64,000 bases of DNA from Microcebus murinus (GCF_040939455.1 NC_134104.1:8269501-8333500); one strand, 5' to 3'; positions 1-12,344 are shown, counted from the first letter of the stretch. Notes: generated by a model not told the origin, from the sequence alone. A program made the numbers and translations.

Positions 1-234
1 GACATACACCCGATGCTCTTTGTTGCTCTGAAATTCAAATTTAACCTGGTGCCCTGCATAACACAAAGACCACAGGGGCGTGATGGCTGGTGTCTCATAG
101 GGACCAAGGGCTCTCAGAGGAGGGGTCTGCAGGAAGGAGACTTGGAAACTTGGAGACTTTGTGACTTGGAGGTGGCCTTCACCATCTGCAGAGTTTTACA
201 CACACAGTGGCTTCTGAATGCCACGATCTTCCAG

Positions 235-332
235 TAGGTGATGTTATTGTCCCCAGCTCACCAATGAGGTGATTGAGGTGCTAAGAGTTCATGTGACTGC
301 CCCCAACACACAGGTGCCAGGGACAGGGGAGG
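235..332 (+). repeat. MIR-like SINE fragment
   Basis: The stretch reads like a decayed MIR core: a 'ttattgtccccagctcac..atgaggtgattgaggtgctaagagttcatgtgactgcccc' pattern, which is the usual 'tattatccccattttacagatgaggaaactgaggc..' MIR segment with many changes. It is short and diverged, so the edges are approximate. It could also be chance similarity. Confidence 0.45.
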
Positions 333-1060
333 GGCGCCAGTGAAACTCTGCCGGGACGGTCAGCTGAGCCCCCACACCCCAGGGGTGGCCAGGGTAAGCG
401 GGGAGGGGCGGGCACACTTGCCTTCTCTGGACGTGGTCGGAGAGCTTGGTTTAGGATCGGGGGTCAAGGAGTGTGGGCTTAGAAAGAGGTAAAAGTCTGT
501 GTGGCTGCAAAAGCCAGGAGTGTGGACAGAAAACTGTTTCAACGCTGTCTTGCACCAAGGAGTCCGACGTGAGACTCCCCTTTGGCAAGTGCCACCAGCC
601 AAGCCCAGCACCACAGTCTTGAGTGCTCGGTGTCCCAGCCTTGCCACCACCAACAGGGATGGGGACGGGGCGAAGATGGCATCACGAGAACACGCCGTGG
701 TGACGCACCTGGCCGTGAAGACCAAGGGAGGGAGCGGCTCTGGGACCTGGTGAAAGGTCGCCTCTGTCAGGGCTTGGGTCTCCTGAGCTCTGCCGGTGAC
801 AGCAGCTTGGGTCCCCACCGTGTCCTGTTTGGTGGGGAATTTGTAGCCCCAGAGAAGGGCAGAAAATTGAGGAGGAGGCGCTCTTCAAATCCCTGGGGAG
901 AGAGGTAGAAAGCCCTAAAAGGAAAACTTAGTGGGACAGCTGCTCCCTGCTCTCTTGAGAACATTTCGTGGAGAAGCCAAACTGAATATGTGAAAAGTCT
1001 GGGTGCAGAAGGGAACGCAATTGATTTCAATTTTGTTGTTAATAATGTCAGCTTTCCTCT
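333..1060. other. Unique, GC-moderate sequence without a gene
   Basis: Overlapping open frames occur on both strands (longest 152 codons, minus). They are in different frames over the same DNA, show no domain or composition typical of a protein, and lack exon-like borders. I see no repeat signature. Treated as non-coding single-copy DNA. Confidence 0.5.
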
Positions 1061-1440
1061 GATTATATTAATAAAAACATCTAAAATACATATGACAGTA
1101 CTACAACATTATGCTTGCTGAAGAACATTTAGAAAATACATAAAGAGTAAGTCAAAGTAAATTAAGATCACCCATAATTTTGCTGCCTGGAATAACTCTA
1201 AGTAAAAAGAATAACTTACCCACTAGCCTGCCTTGCCAGTTCATTCAGCCCTCTCTTCGCTAAGAAGAAACATTTGTTATTAACATACAAATTGTTTCTA
1301 TGAAAACAGATACAGAGCTGGTTTTCAAGGTTTCTTGAAGAACTTGATGTTTACTTTAGAGTCAGGCTTACCTATTAATTTCCTTGTTAAATCCTTTTTA
1401 AAATATACATAATATAAAGGTAAACTTTAGCCCTTGTTAA
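1061..1440. repeat. Old LINE-like AT-rich repeat (probable L1M fragment)
   Basis: AT-rich sequence containing 'gatcacccataattttgctgcctgg', which resembles the 'cacccataatcccacc' segment found in old L1 (L1M) 3' regions on the T-rich strand. Similar wording recurs in other AT-rich blocks of this window (40.5, 51.1 and 54.2 kb). Family assignment is tentative and orientation was not resolved. Confidence 0.35.
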
Positions 1441-1750
1441 AATAATGAAAAAGTAACGAGGCCACACTATACAGCCAACTTTAAGATTTGCAGGACTTTT
1501 GTGAGCTAGTTGCTAAAAGAGTTATTAAAAATTAAAATATACAAATGTATAATTAAATAAATTGATATTACAAGAAAGGTAATAAATATTCAAAACTCAC
1601 CACTTCCTAATTGTTTTAGTACATCCTACTTTCTAAATTGTTTTGGTGTTTCTTACTTCCCAATTGCTTTAGTACATGTTACTATTACCTATCTTCTAGA
1701 AGTTGTTTACAATTATTGTATCTGTAGGGTGGAAATATTATATAATTGTG
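1441..1750. other. AT-rich intergenic sequence with short internal repeats
   Basis: From about 1600 to 1690 the phrase 'acttcctaattgttttagtacat' appears three times with small changes (near 1601, 1629 and 1656), a short diverged tandem of about 27 bp. No gene is visible. Confidence 0.4.
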
Positions 1751-1900
1751 TGGCACTTCCCATCTTTTCCCAACCCCCCATCCAGTGACACATTGGTAGC
1801 TGGGAATCAGCTATCGTGGGAATATTTACACCACAGAAATGGGCAGATGCTGCAAATCAGGGTCCCCCTCCTCCCCCACCCCCAGTGATCCAGTTAGTTG
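1750..1900. repeat. Unnamed dispersed repeat, copy 1
   Basis: The core around 1790-1860 ('ggtagctgggaatcagc', 'gggaatatttacacca', 'gggcagatgct') matches, with substitutions, the block near 23278-23342 ('ggtggcttgg', 'gggagtatttacacca', 'cggcaagagct'). Two diverged copies in one window imply an old interspersed family, probably a DNA transposon or LTR relic, but I cannot name it. Confidence 0.4.
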
Positions 1901-3320
1901 TTAAACAGTCCCCAGAACACTGCTGTCCCCTGTGTGTGATGAAGGGTTAATTCAGAAGAGTGACCGTAGGCTCATTTTTTAAAAATTTTGAGCTGAAGAT
2001 TAGGCCTCTGTGCTTTCACTCACCAAGATCTAGCGCCTCCTGGGGTGACTGGCTCTGTGGCTACAATGTCTCTTTCTGCAGTTTCTTTTAAAGGAGAGAC
2101 ATGTTTGCTCTGCTCTCCCCTGGCGCTGAAGCAGCAGGTGTGTTTGTGCAGGTCTTTAAGGTATCTTTAAAGTAAATACGCTTGATAAAATCTTTTCTTC
2201 TCTCTTTTCTTCATTCTTCTGTTACTTGTATTGATCCAGGTCTTTCCACGGGCACAGAGTACTCTGGCTGTGTTTGTACATTTCTGCAAATAGATAATCG
2301 TGGAAGCCCGTTGTATAGAAACAGGCTCTATTATGATGAACCGTAACCAAGGGGGTGGCCGGCTACTTCCTCTCCTTTGAGATTTTGGTGTATAGAAGAT
2401 TTTCACTTAAACTCCTTTCCACACTTGGCCTTGCTCCTTTGTTGCAGTGTTTGGAATGCATGCCAGCTGTCACCGGGCATTAATCCCGGAGGTGAAGTCA
2501 ACTCCCTCACTGGCCTTTTAAGGAGGGTTCAAGCTTGCCTTGGGTTGGGCACTCTCCTTTTCAGCTCCAGATATAGTTTTCAGCATATTAAGGGAATAAG
2601 ACTCCCTTGAATGGATTGTGTGTAAGTGCCGAGAAGTTAACTGGTCTCCCAAGCAAGCCGAGGTCTTTGGGGGTGTCCAATACATGGCATCCTCTTCCCT
2701 GCCCAAGTTTGGAACCAAATGAGAAATGAAATAAAGGAATAAGGCCAGTGGAATCCCAAAGATAATCCTTATAACCGATAAAGTCTAGGTGAGAGAATGT
2801 GGTTTATATCTTTGAGCAAATAAGCTCCCTAACACTGTAGTCCACATTTCATCAGGGAGGGGTGGTGGACCTGGGGGGTGTCCACTCCACCCTGCAGGGA
2901 CAAGCCCAGCCCTGGAAGTGCCACTCACTCCCAAGAGTGAATGGAGATGCAGGACATGACAGTGTGTTCTCCTTCCAAACCTCCAATCAGGACAGAGGAG
3001 TGTGTGATGGGCAGAGAGAGCTGGGAGGTGAGCTAACGTGTTCCTTCCCCGGAAGGGGTCCTTAGGGGCTTCCGTCTTCCCCACAGACACCCCTCACCTG
3101 GCCTGCCCAACACACCCTGAGAACACGTGTCCACACCTGTAGCAGCTCAGGAAAACGCCCTTATTTGAATGCTGAGCTCTGCCTGTATTAGATCAAGTGT
3201 ATGGAATGGGAAGGACACCCATTTCAGAGTGCTTTGGGGAAGAAAATAAGATAGTGTAATTAAAGCTGGTTATACCTACACAGCCAAAAGTTCTGGCAGT
3301 CTTTACCCTTAAGCTACTGT
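1901..3320. other. Unique non-coding sequence
   Basis: Mixed-composition DNA without recognisable repeats or exons. Open frames here are under about 100 codons and overlap on both strands. Nothing in it supports a gene. Confidence 0.5.
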
Positions 3321-3324
3321 ACTT

Positions 3325-3665
3325 GGTTGTCAGCGTCCTTCCAAAATTCAGGTCCACCTGGAACCTCAGAATGGGACTTGATTTGGAAGTAGGGTCTTTG
3401 CAGATGCAATCAAGTTCAGGTAAGGCCACGCTAAATCAGGGTGGGCCCTAAATCTAATACGAATGGCCCTAAATCCAGTGTAGCCAGAGGAAAATCTGGA
3501 AACAGAGACGCAGACACAGGGAGAAAGGATGCCGGTGAGGAAGAAGGCGGAGTCTGGAATTCTGCTGCAGTGAGCCAAGGAACACCAAGAGCTGCCAACA
3601 AGCAGCAGGAGCTGGAAGCGGCGAGGAGGGACTCTTCCCTGGAGCCTTCAGAACATGCGGCAGGT
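3325..3665 (+). mobile_element. MLT1-type LTR (ERVL-MaLR), partial
   Basis: Order of landmarks matches an MLT1 LTR read on the plus strand: 'ttggaagtagggtctttgcagatgcaatcaagtt', 'gggtgggccctaaatc', 'cagagacgcagacacagggagaa', then 'gagccaaggaacaccaagagctgcc' and 'ggagccttcagaacatg'. The start is degraded and the 3' end (poly-A signal and 'taagccacccagtttgtgg') is missing. This is a long-dead LTR with no coding part. Confidence 0.75.
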
Positions 3666-4431
3666 GGCCATCCATGCGAGCCCCTTGAGGCAGAGGAGGG
3701 AAGAGCTGACGGAGGGACGGCCCAGAGCAGGCACCATTCAGGCTGGGATTGGGTCTGTGCGGGTGGCGGCGGGGGCTGGGGTGTCCCGTAGCTCGGCCCC
3801 CATGAGGCCACACAGCGCCTGGACTCCCGCCACCCTGCCCCACCAGCCAGCCACATCCCTGCTTGGAGCGAGTCACCAGGCAGGCCCCCAAAGGCTGCGC
3901 AGGACCCTGGAGGCCACTCCCTGCCTTTGGGGCTTCTCCCACCCCGCCCTCCAGCCCCGCGTCCCCACTCTCTTCCAGGCTTAGCTTTCCGCTGGAAGGA
4001 AAAGCTACCTACCTTTGATAGTGTAACCGCACCCCCTGGGAGGGGCTGGGAAGGGCCTGTGGGGACCCAGCGGTTCTGGGACCGCTGGACAGTCAGCGCA
4101 GGATGCCCTCGTGTCCGTCCAGAAGCAGCAGACCCGACACTGCGTCTGAGGCCTCCGACAGCGGCTCCGCCATCGCTCCCGGCATTGCAGAATTGGTAGG
4201 ACTGGGCACAGGGGACTCGAGCTGCGGTTCCTGCCGTGTCATTGCCAAGGTGAAGTTTCAAGGTCATGGAATGTACCATCAAGAGAAGCTTCTGTCCTTG
4301 GGGATTTAAGATCCTGTCCCGACAGCCAGTTTGTTGTGGGTAGAACTGGAGTCAAATCGGGTCTGAAGCCTGTGCCCGGCCAGGCAGGAATTAGCGGACT
4401 GCACTTGACCTTGGGCACTCACATTCTCTGA
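3666..4431. other. GC-rich unique sequence
   Basis: GC-rich DNA with several overlapping open frames (up to 283 codons on minus, rich in G, S, P and A). Such frames are expected where stop codons are rare. They have no domain, and the longest runs into the MLT1 LTR. Scattered CpGs occur at 4080-4180. Called non-coding. Confidence 0.45.
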
Positions 4432-4454
4432 CCCCCCCCCCCCCCCCCCCCCCC
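4432..4454 (+). repeat. Poly-C tract (C23)
   Basis: Uninterrupted run of 23 C followed by 'gtcccgg'. Likely length-polymorphic and error-prone in sequencing, so the exact length may be an assembly estimate. The minus strand is a G23 run able to form quadruplex structure. Confidence 0.95.
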
Positions 4455-5950
4455 GTCCCGGCACGTTCCTGTCTCAGCTTTCTCCGTTCTCCTGGGGAGG
4501 AATCAGCGGCAGCCTTCCGCGTCTGTTCTCCATCCTACCTCCCGACCGCTGAGATCGAAGCTGCCTGTTAGGCTTTCCCCCCAAATGTCTGATTCGATTG
4601 CTGAAAAATTACCACGGCCCATCTCAAGCACAATATATTTCCTCCGTGAGTTCTTGACTCTTTCTGTTAAAAAGGAAAAATTGCATTTTTCTACTTAATC
4701 CTGCTGTGCAGTTTTTTCATTCATTCAATGTGTTCGTTGGGATAACACCTCCCAGCCTTCCCATTCCTCACTCCTAATCTTTATGTCCCTTTTCTCTGAT
4801 TTATAACTCACATACGCGCCTGTCCCTCTCTTCGAACTGCGTGCCTCTCTCATTCCCGCCACTTCCGTCCGCAGCCACCTCGCCTTGGGGGGGCCCAGGG
4901 GCACCCAGGGCATGGCCCCCCTCTCTCTCTCGCCCTCTCTTTGCCCAGGAGTCCATTGTTCTCATTGAAATATGTTGCCTTCGAAAATGCCTTTTCTCTG
5001 CTCAAAGAGGATGTTCATTTTTCTCTTTCACAACTTGTGGCGTGGAGGGAAAACAAAGCAGATTCTAGCCTCCGAGAGATGAAAACCACGTGCTTTCCCT
5101 TGCTCTCCAGTCAAGGTTACTTATTTGAGACAAGAATCACATAAAATAAGGCTGATTGATCTCTGCAGAGAGTCTTTTTTAAAAGTATTAGGCAAATCGG
5201 CAGTTTCACCATCGCACCTCTTGTTGGATCTGCAGGGTGTGTGTGTGCTCTTTTATTGAAGACCGTTCGATTCTGCTGGAAAAAAACGAGAAATGGATAA
5301 GAAGGGTAGATGGAAGCAGGTAGAGAAACAGCATGTGCGAGCTGCTGGTCACAGACAAAGCAAGCAGAGGGTCTGTGCATTGCAGGGTCGGAGGGGTTGC
5401 AAGGACGAAGTAGAAGCAACATGCTCGACTCAGGTCTCAACTCAGCCTCCACTGGTGCTGCCAGCCTGGCCCCACATGTGCTTGGCCCAGCAAATGCAGA
5501 CAAAGCCACAGCACTCAGCAGGTTCATCGGCGAGCCACGGCTACTGGCCAGGTGAACTGGCTCCTGGGTCTCTTCCGCAGGGCAAGGGTGCAGGCTCCGG
5601 GCACCTTCTCTCTGCTCCACTGGTCCCAGGAACCACACCACCAGCGGGGAAGACTGATGTGGCAGCCAGGCCAACGTGTGTGGTCCTTCTGCCCTGAAGG
5701 CACCGGATCCTACGTTGTGTCAGCCAACTGCAGATCTCTCCCTTGTTCCTTGCTGCATGTTTTGCATTGGTGAAATAAACCACGTGCTTCAAGCATCTTC
5801 CCTCGTCTGCGAGCCCTTCTGTTCCCTGATAGCCCGCCTGGCGGGGCATTTGTAGGCTAGCACTGCGTCGATGACAGGATCTTCCATCTGGGTGAGACCA
5901 CAGGTGTTAGACTGAAGCCCCCCAACTCTTCTGGGGGTGCTGATTGGGAG
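4455..5950. other. Unique non-coding sequence
   Basis: No exon, repeat or RNA gene recognised. Open frames of 134 (plus) and 185 codons (minus) overlap the same DNA at 5.1-5.7 kb and have no recognisable domain. 'ctctctctct' tracts occur near 4920. Confidence 0.45.
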
Positions 5951-5952
5951 GT

Positions 5953-6427
5953 GTACTAGTCAGGGTTTTATAGAGAAACAGAATCTATTGGATATGTGTG
6001 TGTGGTTTGTGCATATGTGTGTGTGTATGACAGTGAGAAAAAGAGACAGAGACAGAGAGACGGAAAGAGACAGATTTATTTTAGAAAATTAGTGCATGTG
6101 ATCACGGGTGCTGACAAGTCCAAAATCGGCCAAGTAGGCCTGCAGGCTGGAGCCTCCGCAAGAGCCGACATTGCAGTGCAAGTCCTAAGGCCACGTGCTG
6201 GCAGAATTCCTTCCCACCTAGGGACGCCAATCTTTTTGTTCTATTCGGGCCTTTGACTGATTAGACGAGGCCCACCCACATTACGGAGGGCAACCTGCTT
6301 TCCTTTCAAAGTCCATTGCTTTACGTGTAAATCTCATCCAAAAAGCACCCTAACAGAAACATTCCAGAATAATGTTTGACCAAACATCTGAGCACCATGA
6401 CCCGGCCAAACTGACACATAAAATCGA
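5953..6427 (-). mobile_element. MLT2-type LTR (ERVL), antisense
   Basis: Read on the plus strand it starts with 'actagtcagggttttatagagaaacag', passes a TG/GA-rich simple tract (5990-6075), 'cagatttattttag', 'gacaagtccaaaatcggcc', 'aggcccacccacatta', 'aaatctcatccaaaaagcaccctaacagaaac', and ends at 'ccggccaaactgacacataaaat'. This is the reverse complement of an MLT2-like LTR. Nearly full length; a second copy in the same orientation lies at 63.1-63.6 kb. Confidence 0.8.
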
Positions 6428-7004
6428 GTGTCCCAGGAGGCATGCTTGCAAATGAGCGCACACACCAGCAAAACGGCTCTGCGCTCAAATACGTTCAGGA
6501 AATTGAGCAAAATTACACAAGGCTTCTCTTACTGACGGACTTCTGAGAACCTTTAGCGGGCAAGATAGAGTGCGCAATGTTTCCCATACTCTGCCCGTGG
6601 AACCCTGGCCTACGGAGCATTCCGTGAGAATGGGGGTTCCTCAGAACACACTCTGGGAAGTGCAGGCCTAAGGTCACCCACAGGCATCCAGGTGAGAGAG
6701 GAAGGAGGCCTGTTCCGGGAGGCCAGGGAGGCCCTGAGGCTGCCGTCCCCGCTGGCGTCCTTGGGGTCAGAACAGCACAGATGCGGCCGGAGTGGGATGA
6801 GCCTCTGGCTCCTGACTGCTGGGTCATCTCAACTGCATCACATCCTAAAGGTCCGTCTTTCCCCAAGGTCCCTCATAGAGGCAGCAAAGAAGATCACAAC
6901 ATACAATATTTGGGACATAGTCATACTAAAAACTTATTTATTGTTTGTCTGAAATCCCAGCGTACCCGAGCACCCTGTACTTCATGCAGCGATCTTGTTC
7001 CTTG
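6428..7004. other. Unique non-coding sequence
   Basis: Nothing recognisable beyond short shadow open frames. It separates the MLT2 LTR from the L2 relic. Confidence 0.5.
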
Positions 7005-7385
7005 CTGACACTGAGACACACTTGCCGCAGGGCCTTTGCACGTGCTGCTCCCCCTCCAATGCTGAATTGCTCTTCCCCTGGCATCCTCACCCCTCTATGC
7101 CTCCCTCCTCTCGGTCTTTATCTAAACACCATCTTCTCGGTGGGGCCTTCTCCTGCCTTCTCCTACAGGTGTAGCAGCCTGGGCTTCTTTCCCTGTGTGA
7201 TTTTTCTCCTTAGCACATGGTTGACAGTGGTCGACCCGGCTCTGTGGCTTGTGCCTTAATCTTGTGACCGTCTGTCTGTCCCCCCACTAGAAGATAAGCT
7301 GCAGGAGGACAGGGATTCCTTTCTGCTCCGTTCCCTGCCGTGTCCCTGGCGCCTGTGGGTGTGAGCAACTGCTGCTGAACCAGAC
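7005..7385 (+). repeat. L2 LINE 3' end
   Basis: Shows the ordered landmarks of an L2 3' end: 'gcagggcctttgcacgtgctg', 'tgctcttcccctgg', 'tttatctaaacaccatcttctcggtggggcc', and 'ccccactagaagataagctgcaggaggacagggatt', with 'tccctggcgcctg' near the end. Diverged and partly deleted, plus orientation. Confidence 0.75.
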
Positions 7386-8318
7386 AAGGACCGGCCAGAC
7401 CGGACAACAGGGAGGGGTGAAGGGCGAGCGTCTACGCGTTCCTGCTTTCGTCTTTGCCACTGCGGCTGGTCACAAAGGCTCCCCGCCCACCCCCTTGGCC
7501 CCTTTGGCGTCATCAGAATATCTCAGGCTTGTTCTCCCCCCCAACACACACTTTCTCCCTGGCTGTTACCGCCTGCGCCAGCTGAACTGTGGCCGCTGGT
7601 CTCTGCTGTCCTCCGCTGTCCTGGGCCGGCTGCAGGGCAGGGAATGTGCTGGACACTCCGACCTCAGCCCAAGGTCTGCCCCGGGTCACGTGTCCAGCCT
7701 ACAGAGGGCACCCAAGGCCACGCTGCTTACAGACTGCCTCTGGGCCCTTCCCCGCGTGGCTGGCTTTTCCTCACGCTCCCCTCGGCCCCAGATTGCTCTA
7801 GAATCCCAGCTCTTTGGTGCTTACTCCTTTGGGGCTGTTTCAGCCACTTACATAACAGCGTCCACCCTAAACTCAGACCCTAGGGTTGTCTGCCGCTTAT
7901 CGGCGGTGTGAGCTTGGGGAGCTGTCTCTACTTCTCCGACCCTCACGCAGTGCACACTGTGCTTGCCGTTTCACCCCGGCAGAGGGCTGGCGTGGAGGGG
8001 CGGCCACCCCCTTCTCCGTGGCCGCGATGTTCCCGTGGAGCTCGCAGGGGGGTGCTTGGCGCAAGCAGTGAAGCACATCTCAGCGATGCTTCCCGTCTTG
8101 GGTTGTCTCTGCAAAGAACGAACGTTCACACGAATACTGTGCAGGCGACTGGGTACGGTTTTATTCTGAGAGTCTGGTGTCAGGGAGGTGGCCCTCGGGG
8201 TGCTGAGACCCCCGGCAGGTGTGGGGACAGCCTCTGCATTGCTCTCCGGGGCCTGGGCCTCTGCTCCCGTCCAGCTGGGCTGCTCTGGGAGTTTGCTTTC
8301 AAACTCCTAGTTTGGGAG
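7386..8318. other. GC-rich unique sequence
   Basis: Open frames (164 and 155 codons on plus) overlap one another and lack domains. Moderate CpG content near 7960-8050. No repeat recognised. Confidence 0.45.
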
Positions 8319-9045
8319 TTTTTTTTTTTTATGGTAAAATATATAAAAATAAAATGTACCATTTCAGCCATTTAAAAATATACAATTCAGTGGCATTAAG
8401 TCTACCCGTGGCATTGTGCAGCCTTCACCACTATCCATCTCCAGAACTCTTTATCTTCCCCAAACTAAAACTGTAAACCCATGACACACAAACTCCCCAA
8501 ACCCCCGCTCCCCAACTCTGAAATCGCTGTTCTATTCTCTGTCTTTATGCAATTTACTACTCCAGGAACCTCACGAAAGTAGAACTGGATCTCTCTCCTC
8601 TTGCATCTGGCTTCTTTTACTTACCACGATGGCTTCCAGGCTCACCCATGCTGCAGCACGTGTCAGAATCTCCTCCCTTTCTGGGGGTGAGTGACGGTCA
8701 TTGTATGGATAGACCACATGGTGCCCGTCCACTCATCTGGGGGTGGACACTGGGTTGCCTCCCTCTTTGGGCTGTTGGGAATGACGATGCCATGAACATG
8801 AGTATACAAGTGTCTGTTTGAGTCCTGGCTTTCAGTTTCCTGGGATATATACCTAGAAGTGGAATTACTGGATCGTAGGGTAACTCTGTGTTTAATTTTT
8901 TTTGCAAACTGTCCACACCATTTTCTGCAGCGCCTGCACCATTTACATTCCCACCAGCAGCGCACAAGGGGTTCAGTTCCCCATATCCATACCAACATCA
9001 TTTCCTGTTCTTTTGGTCACAGCTGTCCTGCTGGCGTGAGGGTCT
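8319..9045 (-). mobile_element. L1 LINE 3' end with ORF2 tail (antisense)
   Basis: On plus it begins with a T run, then the L1M 3' UTR pattern ('atggtaaaatatataaaaa', 'accatttcagcc', 'cagtggcattaag', 'ttcaccactatccatctccagaac'), then antisense ORF2 end. The minus-strand frame at 8698-8967 includes '[18 protein letters not shown]', the well-known C-terminal ORF2 region. The frame is broken and 5'-truncated, so the copy is dead. Confidence 0.9.
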
Positions 9046-9947
9046 CAGTTACTGTCAGAGCCGTCTGGCTGCTTCTGCCCGGCACCTGCGGCGCCCCTAG
9101 CCACCGTCTCTGCATGTCCTCGGAGAGAGCCGGAATTTGATTGGCCGAACGCATCTGAGTGTGCCAGGCCACAGGTCACAGGTTGCTGGCCGATCTGTAA
9201 GTCAACAGCCCTGGGGTCAGCCAGTTATCCGCTAGGACCAGGAAGAAGTGGTCACTTGTGGAAGAACATGGCATGGCTCTCCACCGATGACAAAGTTATC
9301 TTCCCTTAGGAGGGGCCATGGGAGCAAGTCACCAGAAAAGTGTCCACTGTCCGCGGGGAAAGATGCTCAGTGAAGGTGCATCGCACCTGAAATGTGAAAT
9401 AAAGGCAACTAGCCCTTGGTACATGTCATCTCTCGTCCAGAAGCTTCTCTCTCTCCCAGGTCCTTTGGCAGCCCATGCCCAGGCCACCCTCACCTTTATT
9501 GGCACTCAACTATGGAGCTGCATTTTAATGAGAAATAAAAACCCCTTTCATGTCCAGAGACATGGAGCCACTCTGGTGGAGAGATCAGTGAAGAGACTGA
9601 CAGCCACCTTGTGTGGTGGCTGCTCCATCATTTAACAAGGCGGAGGAGAAACGGGACCCCAGCTGCATTCTCCCCCCACCCCCAGAACACTGGCCTGCAC
9701 CGAGAAGGGAGCGCAGAGGTGCCTGTTGAAACGTACCGTCGTTTCTGCCGTAAGAGAAGCATTGCGGATGCTGCCGCATCACAGAAGGTTCTTTTTATGA
9801 GATGCTCGCGGAGATCCTGTCTGGGCTGAGCGTGAGCTGTTGGGGAGATGCAGCTTTCCTGAGTTTATGGACAGGGGCGTGTGTGACCTTCTAGGTCTCC
9901 CTTTGGGTGTTGGCCATGGCAAGCTTGGAGCACATTGGTTTCCTACG
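9046..9947. other. Unique non-coding sequence
   Basis: No recognisable exon or repeat. The short open frames at 9.3-9.8 kb overlap on both strands. Confidence 0.5.
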
Positions 9948-10312
9948 GCTATGGACCGAATTGTGTCCTCCTCTCAAATTCTTGTGTTGGAGTCCCAACC
10001 CTCAGTCCCTCAGAATGTAATTGTATTTGGACAGGGTCTGTAAAGAGGTAATTAAGTTAAAATGAGGTCACTAAGGTGGGCTCTAAGCCAGTGTGACTGG
10101 TGTCCTTATAAGAAGAGGAGATTGGGACACAGACACACAAAGGAGCGGCCACGTGGAGACATGGGAAGGAGGAGACAGCCATCTACCAGCCAAAGAGAGG
10201 GGCCCCAGAAGGAGCCAGCCCTGCTGACACTTCGATCTTGGACTTCCAGAAAATAAATTGTTCATGCCCCCGTCTGGGGTTCTGGGTCACGGTAGCCCGA
10301 GCAAACTAACAC
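9948..10312 (+). mobile_element. MLT1-type LTR (ERVL-MaLR), near full length
   Basis: Begins 'ctatggaccgaattgtgtcc', continues 'gtaattgtatttggacagggtctgtaaagaggtaattaag', 'actggtgtccttataagaagagg', 'acagacacacaaaggagc', 'ccctgctgacacttcgatcttggacttcc', 'aaataaattgtt', and ends 'cagcccgagcaaactaacac'-like. All MLT1 segments are present in order on plus, including the AATAAA region. Clean solo LTR with no internal provirus. Confidence 0.9.
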
Positions 10313-10541
10313 GCCCACCCACAACCATCGTGTAGATAGTTACGTCTGCTCGTGTTTTTTGCTTGGTGCTTAGTTTTTCATTTTATGTCTCCCACACTTG
10401 CATTTTCTTCCTGTACACCTAATTTTTTTTTCTCCTTGATTGTATTTTAGTATTCTTTTAAGCTTCTTGGATTCAGGTGTAATCGAAATAATTTTTTTTT
10501 TTAATTCTTAAAATGATTTCTACTGGGCACCTCTGGTGTAT
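10313..10541. other. T-rich unique spacer
   Basis: AT-rich DNA with several T runs between the MLT1 LTR and the short Alu. No gene or named repeat recognised. Confidence 0.4.
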
Positions 10542-10556
10542 AAGACTCTGTCCTGG

Positions 10557-10747
10557 GGCTGGCTCGGTGGCCCACACCTGTAATCCTAGCACTTTGGGAG
10601 GCAACGGTGGGAGGATCACTTGAGGCCAGGAGTTCAAGGTTACAATGGGATATTATCACGCCACTGCACTCCAGCCTGGGCGACAGAGCAGAACCCTATC
10701 TCTAAAATAAATAAATAAAAAAGTTTAAAAAAAACCCAAACACCCAA
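10557..10747 (+). repeat. Internally deleted Alu with intact target-site duplication
   Basis: Starts with the left-arm promoter region ('tcggtggcccacacctgtaatcctagcac', 'gatcacttgaggccaggagttc') and then jumps directly to the right-arm end ('aaggttacaatgggatattatc', 'ccactgcactccagcctgggcgacag'), ending in an A-rich tail. The junction falls in 'ccaggagttc', a string present in both Alu arms. A 16-bp target duplication with one mismatch brackets it (10542-10557 and 10748-10763). Confidence 0.9.
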
Positions 10748-10904
10748 AAGACTCTATCCTGGGCACCAGGAGATGCAGAAGGGAGGACTAAGACGTGCCC
10801 AGGGAGCACCTGGTGTTAAAGGTCTCGGTAAATGTTGGTTATTATGGCCAGCGATTAGTTGCTGTAGCAGTTAGCAGTTAGCAGGCGGTGTATGTAGGAG
10901 CAGG

Positions 10905-11090
10905 GGGGATTGAGGGCCATTTACAATCTCTGGGTGCAAGGCCCTGTGCTAGGCACTTTCCACTCTGCAACCTCATTCACAAAACCAAAACAGAGACTCG
11001 GAGAGCGTGGGGCACTCATACCAGGCACGTCGGCAGTAGGCAGTAGAGGCGGGACTCACACGCGGCCCGCCTACCTCCAAGACCGGTTCG
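10905..11090 (+). repeat. MIR-like SINE
   Basis: Landmarks 'caaggccctgtgctaggcactttcc', 'acctcattcac', 'gagactcggagagc', 'ggcagtagaggcgggactcacac' follow the MIR consensus order on plus. Considerably diverged. Confidence 0.6.
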
Positions 11091-11817
<727 letters not shown>

Positions 11818-11832
11818 TCTCCCTCTCTTTGT

Positions 11833-12344
11833 AAATGAGCTGTTCTCTTTTCTTGGCCCTTCCGTTTGCTGAAGAAGCCTCGTCCTGTGAGCAGTTCTTT
11901 GCGCCCCACCTCCTGGGTGGCTCCGCCACCATCTGCCTCTCCCCTTTCTCTCTGCCCTGGGCCTTCTTGCTGGTCCTTCTGCCGAGTGTCCCCCCCCCCC
12001 CCAGGGCCCCTTCACACCCTGGCCTTCCCTCTGGGCGTTTTCCTGTTTCCTAACGCCACGCTCAGTCTGGGCTTTCTTCCGAATGTGAGCACCAAGAGGC
12101 ACCAGTGGTGACCAGCAACAATGAGGCCTAAGAAAACAGGTCATTTGAGCCGGGGGGGGGGAGACGTCAGTGAAACCATCTTGGTATTTGATTGGCCTTT
12201 TGTTAAGAGAACAGTGACTCTGTGAGCCGGGCGAGAGACACTGGCCCCTTTTTAGAGCAGACAGAGGAGGAATGGCACGAACCGAAAGGGCAGTGCTGAC
12301 AGCTGAAACTAGGTGTGCCACCAGCCGGGGGGTGTGGAGAGGCC
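11833..12344. other. Unique sequence with a short C tract
   Basis: A run of C (about 12) lies at 11990-12002 and a run of G at 12152-12160. The 300-codon minus-strand frame crossing this region begins in unique DNA and runs into the Alu, so it is not a gene. Confidence 0.45.

Noticed and set aside
3431..4282. 283-codon minus-strand frame
   Set aside because: GC-rich, no domain, overlaps plus-strand frames and begins/ends across an MLT1 LTR; composition effect.
8698..8967. 89-codon minus frame as a possible small gene
   Set aside because: It is the decayed C-terminal end of L1 ORF2.
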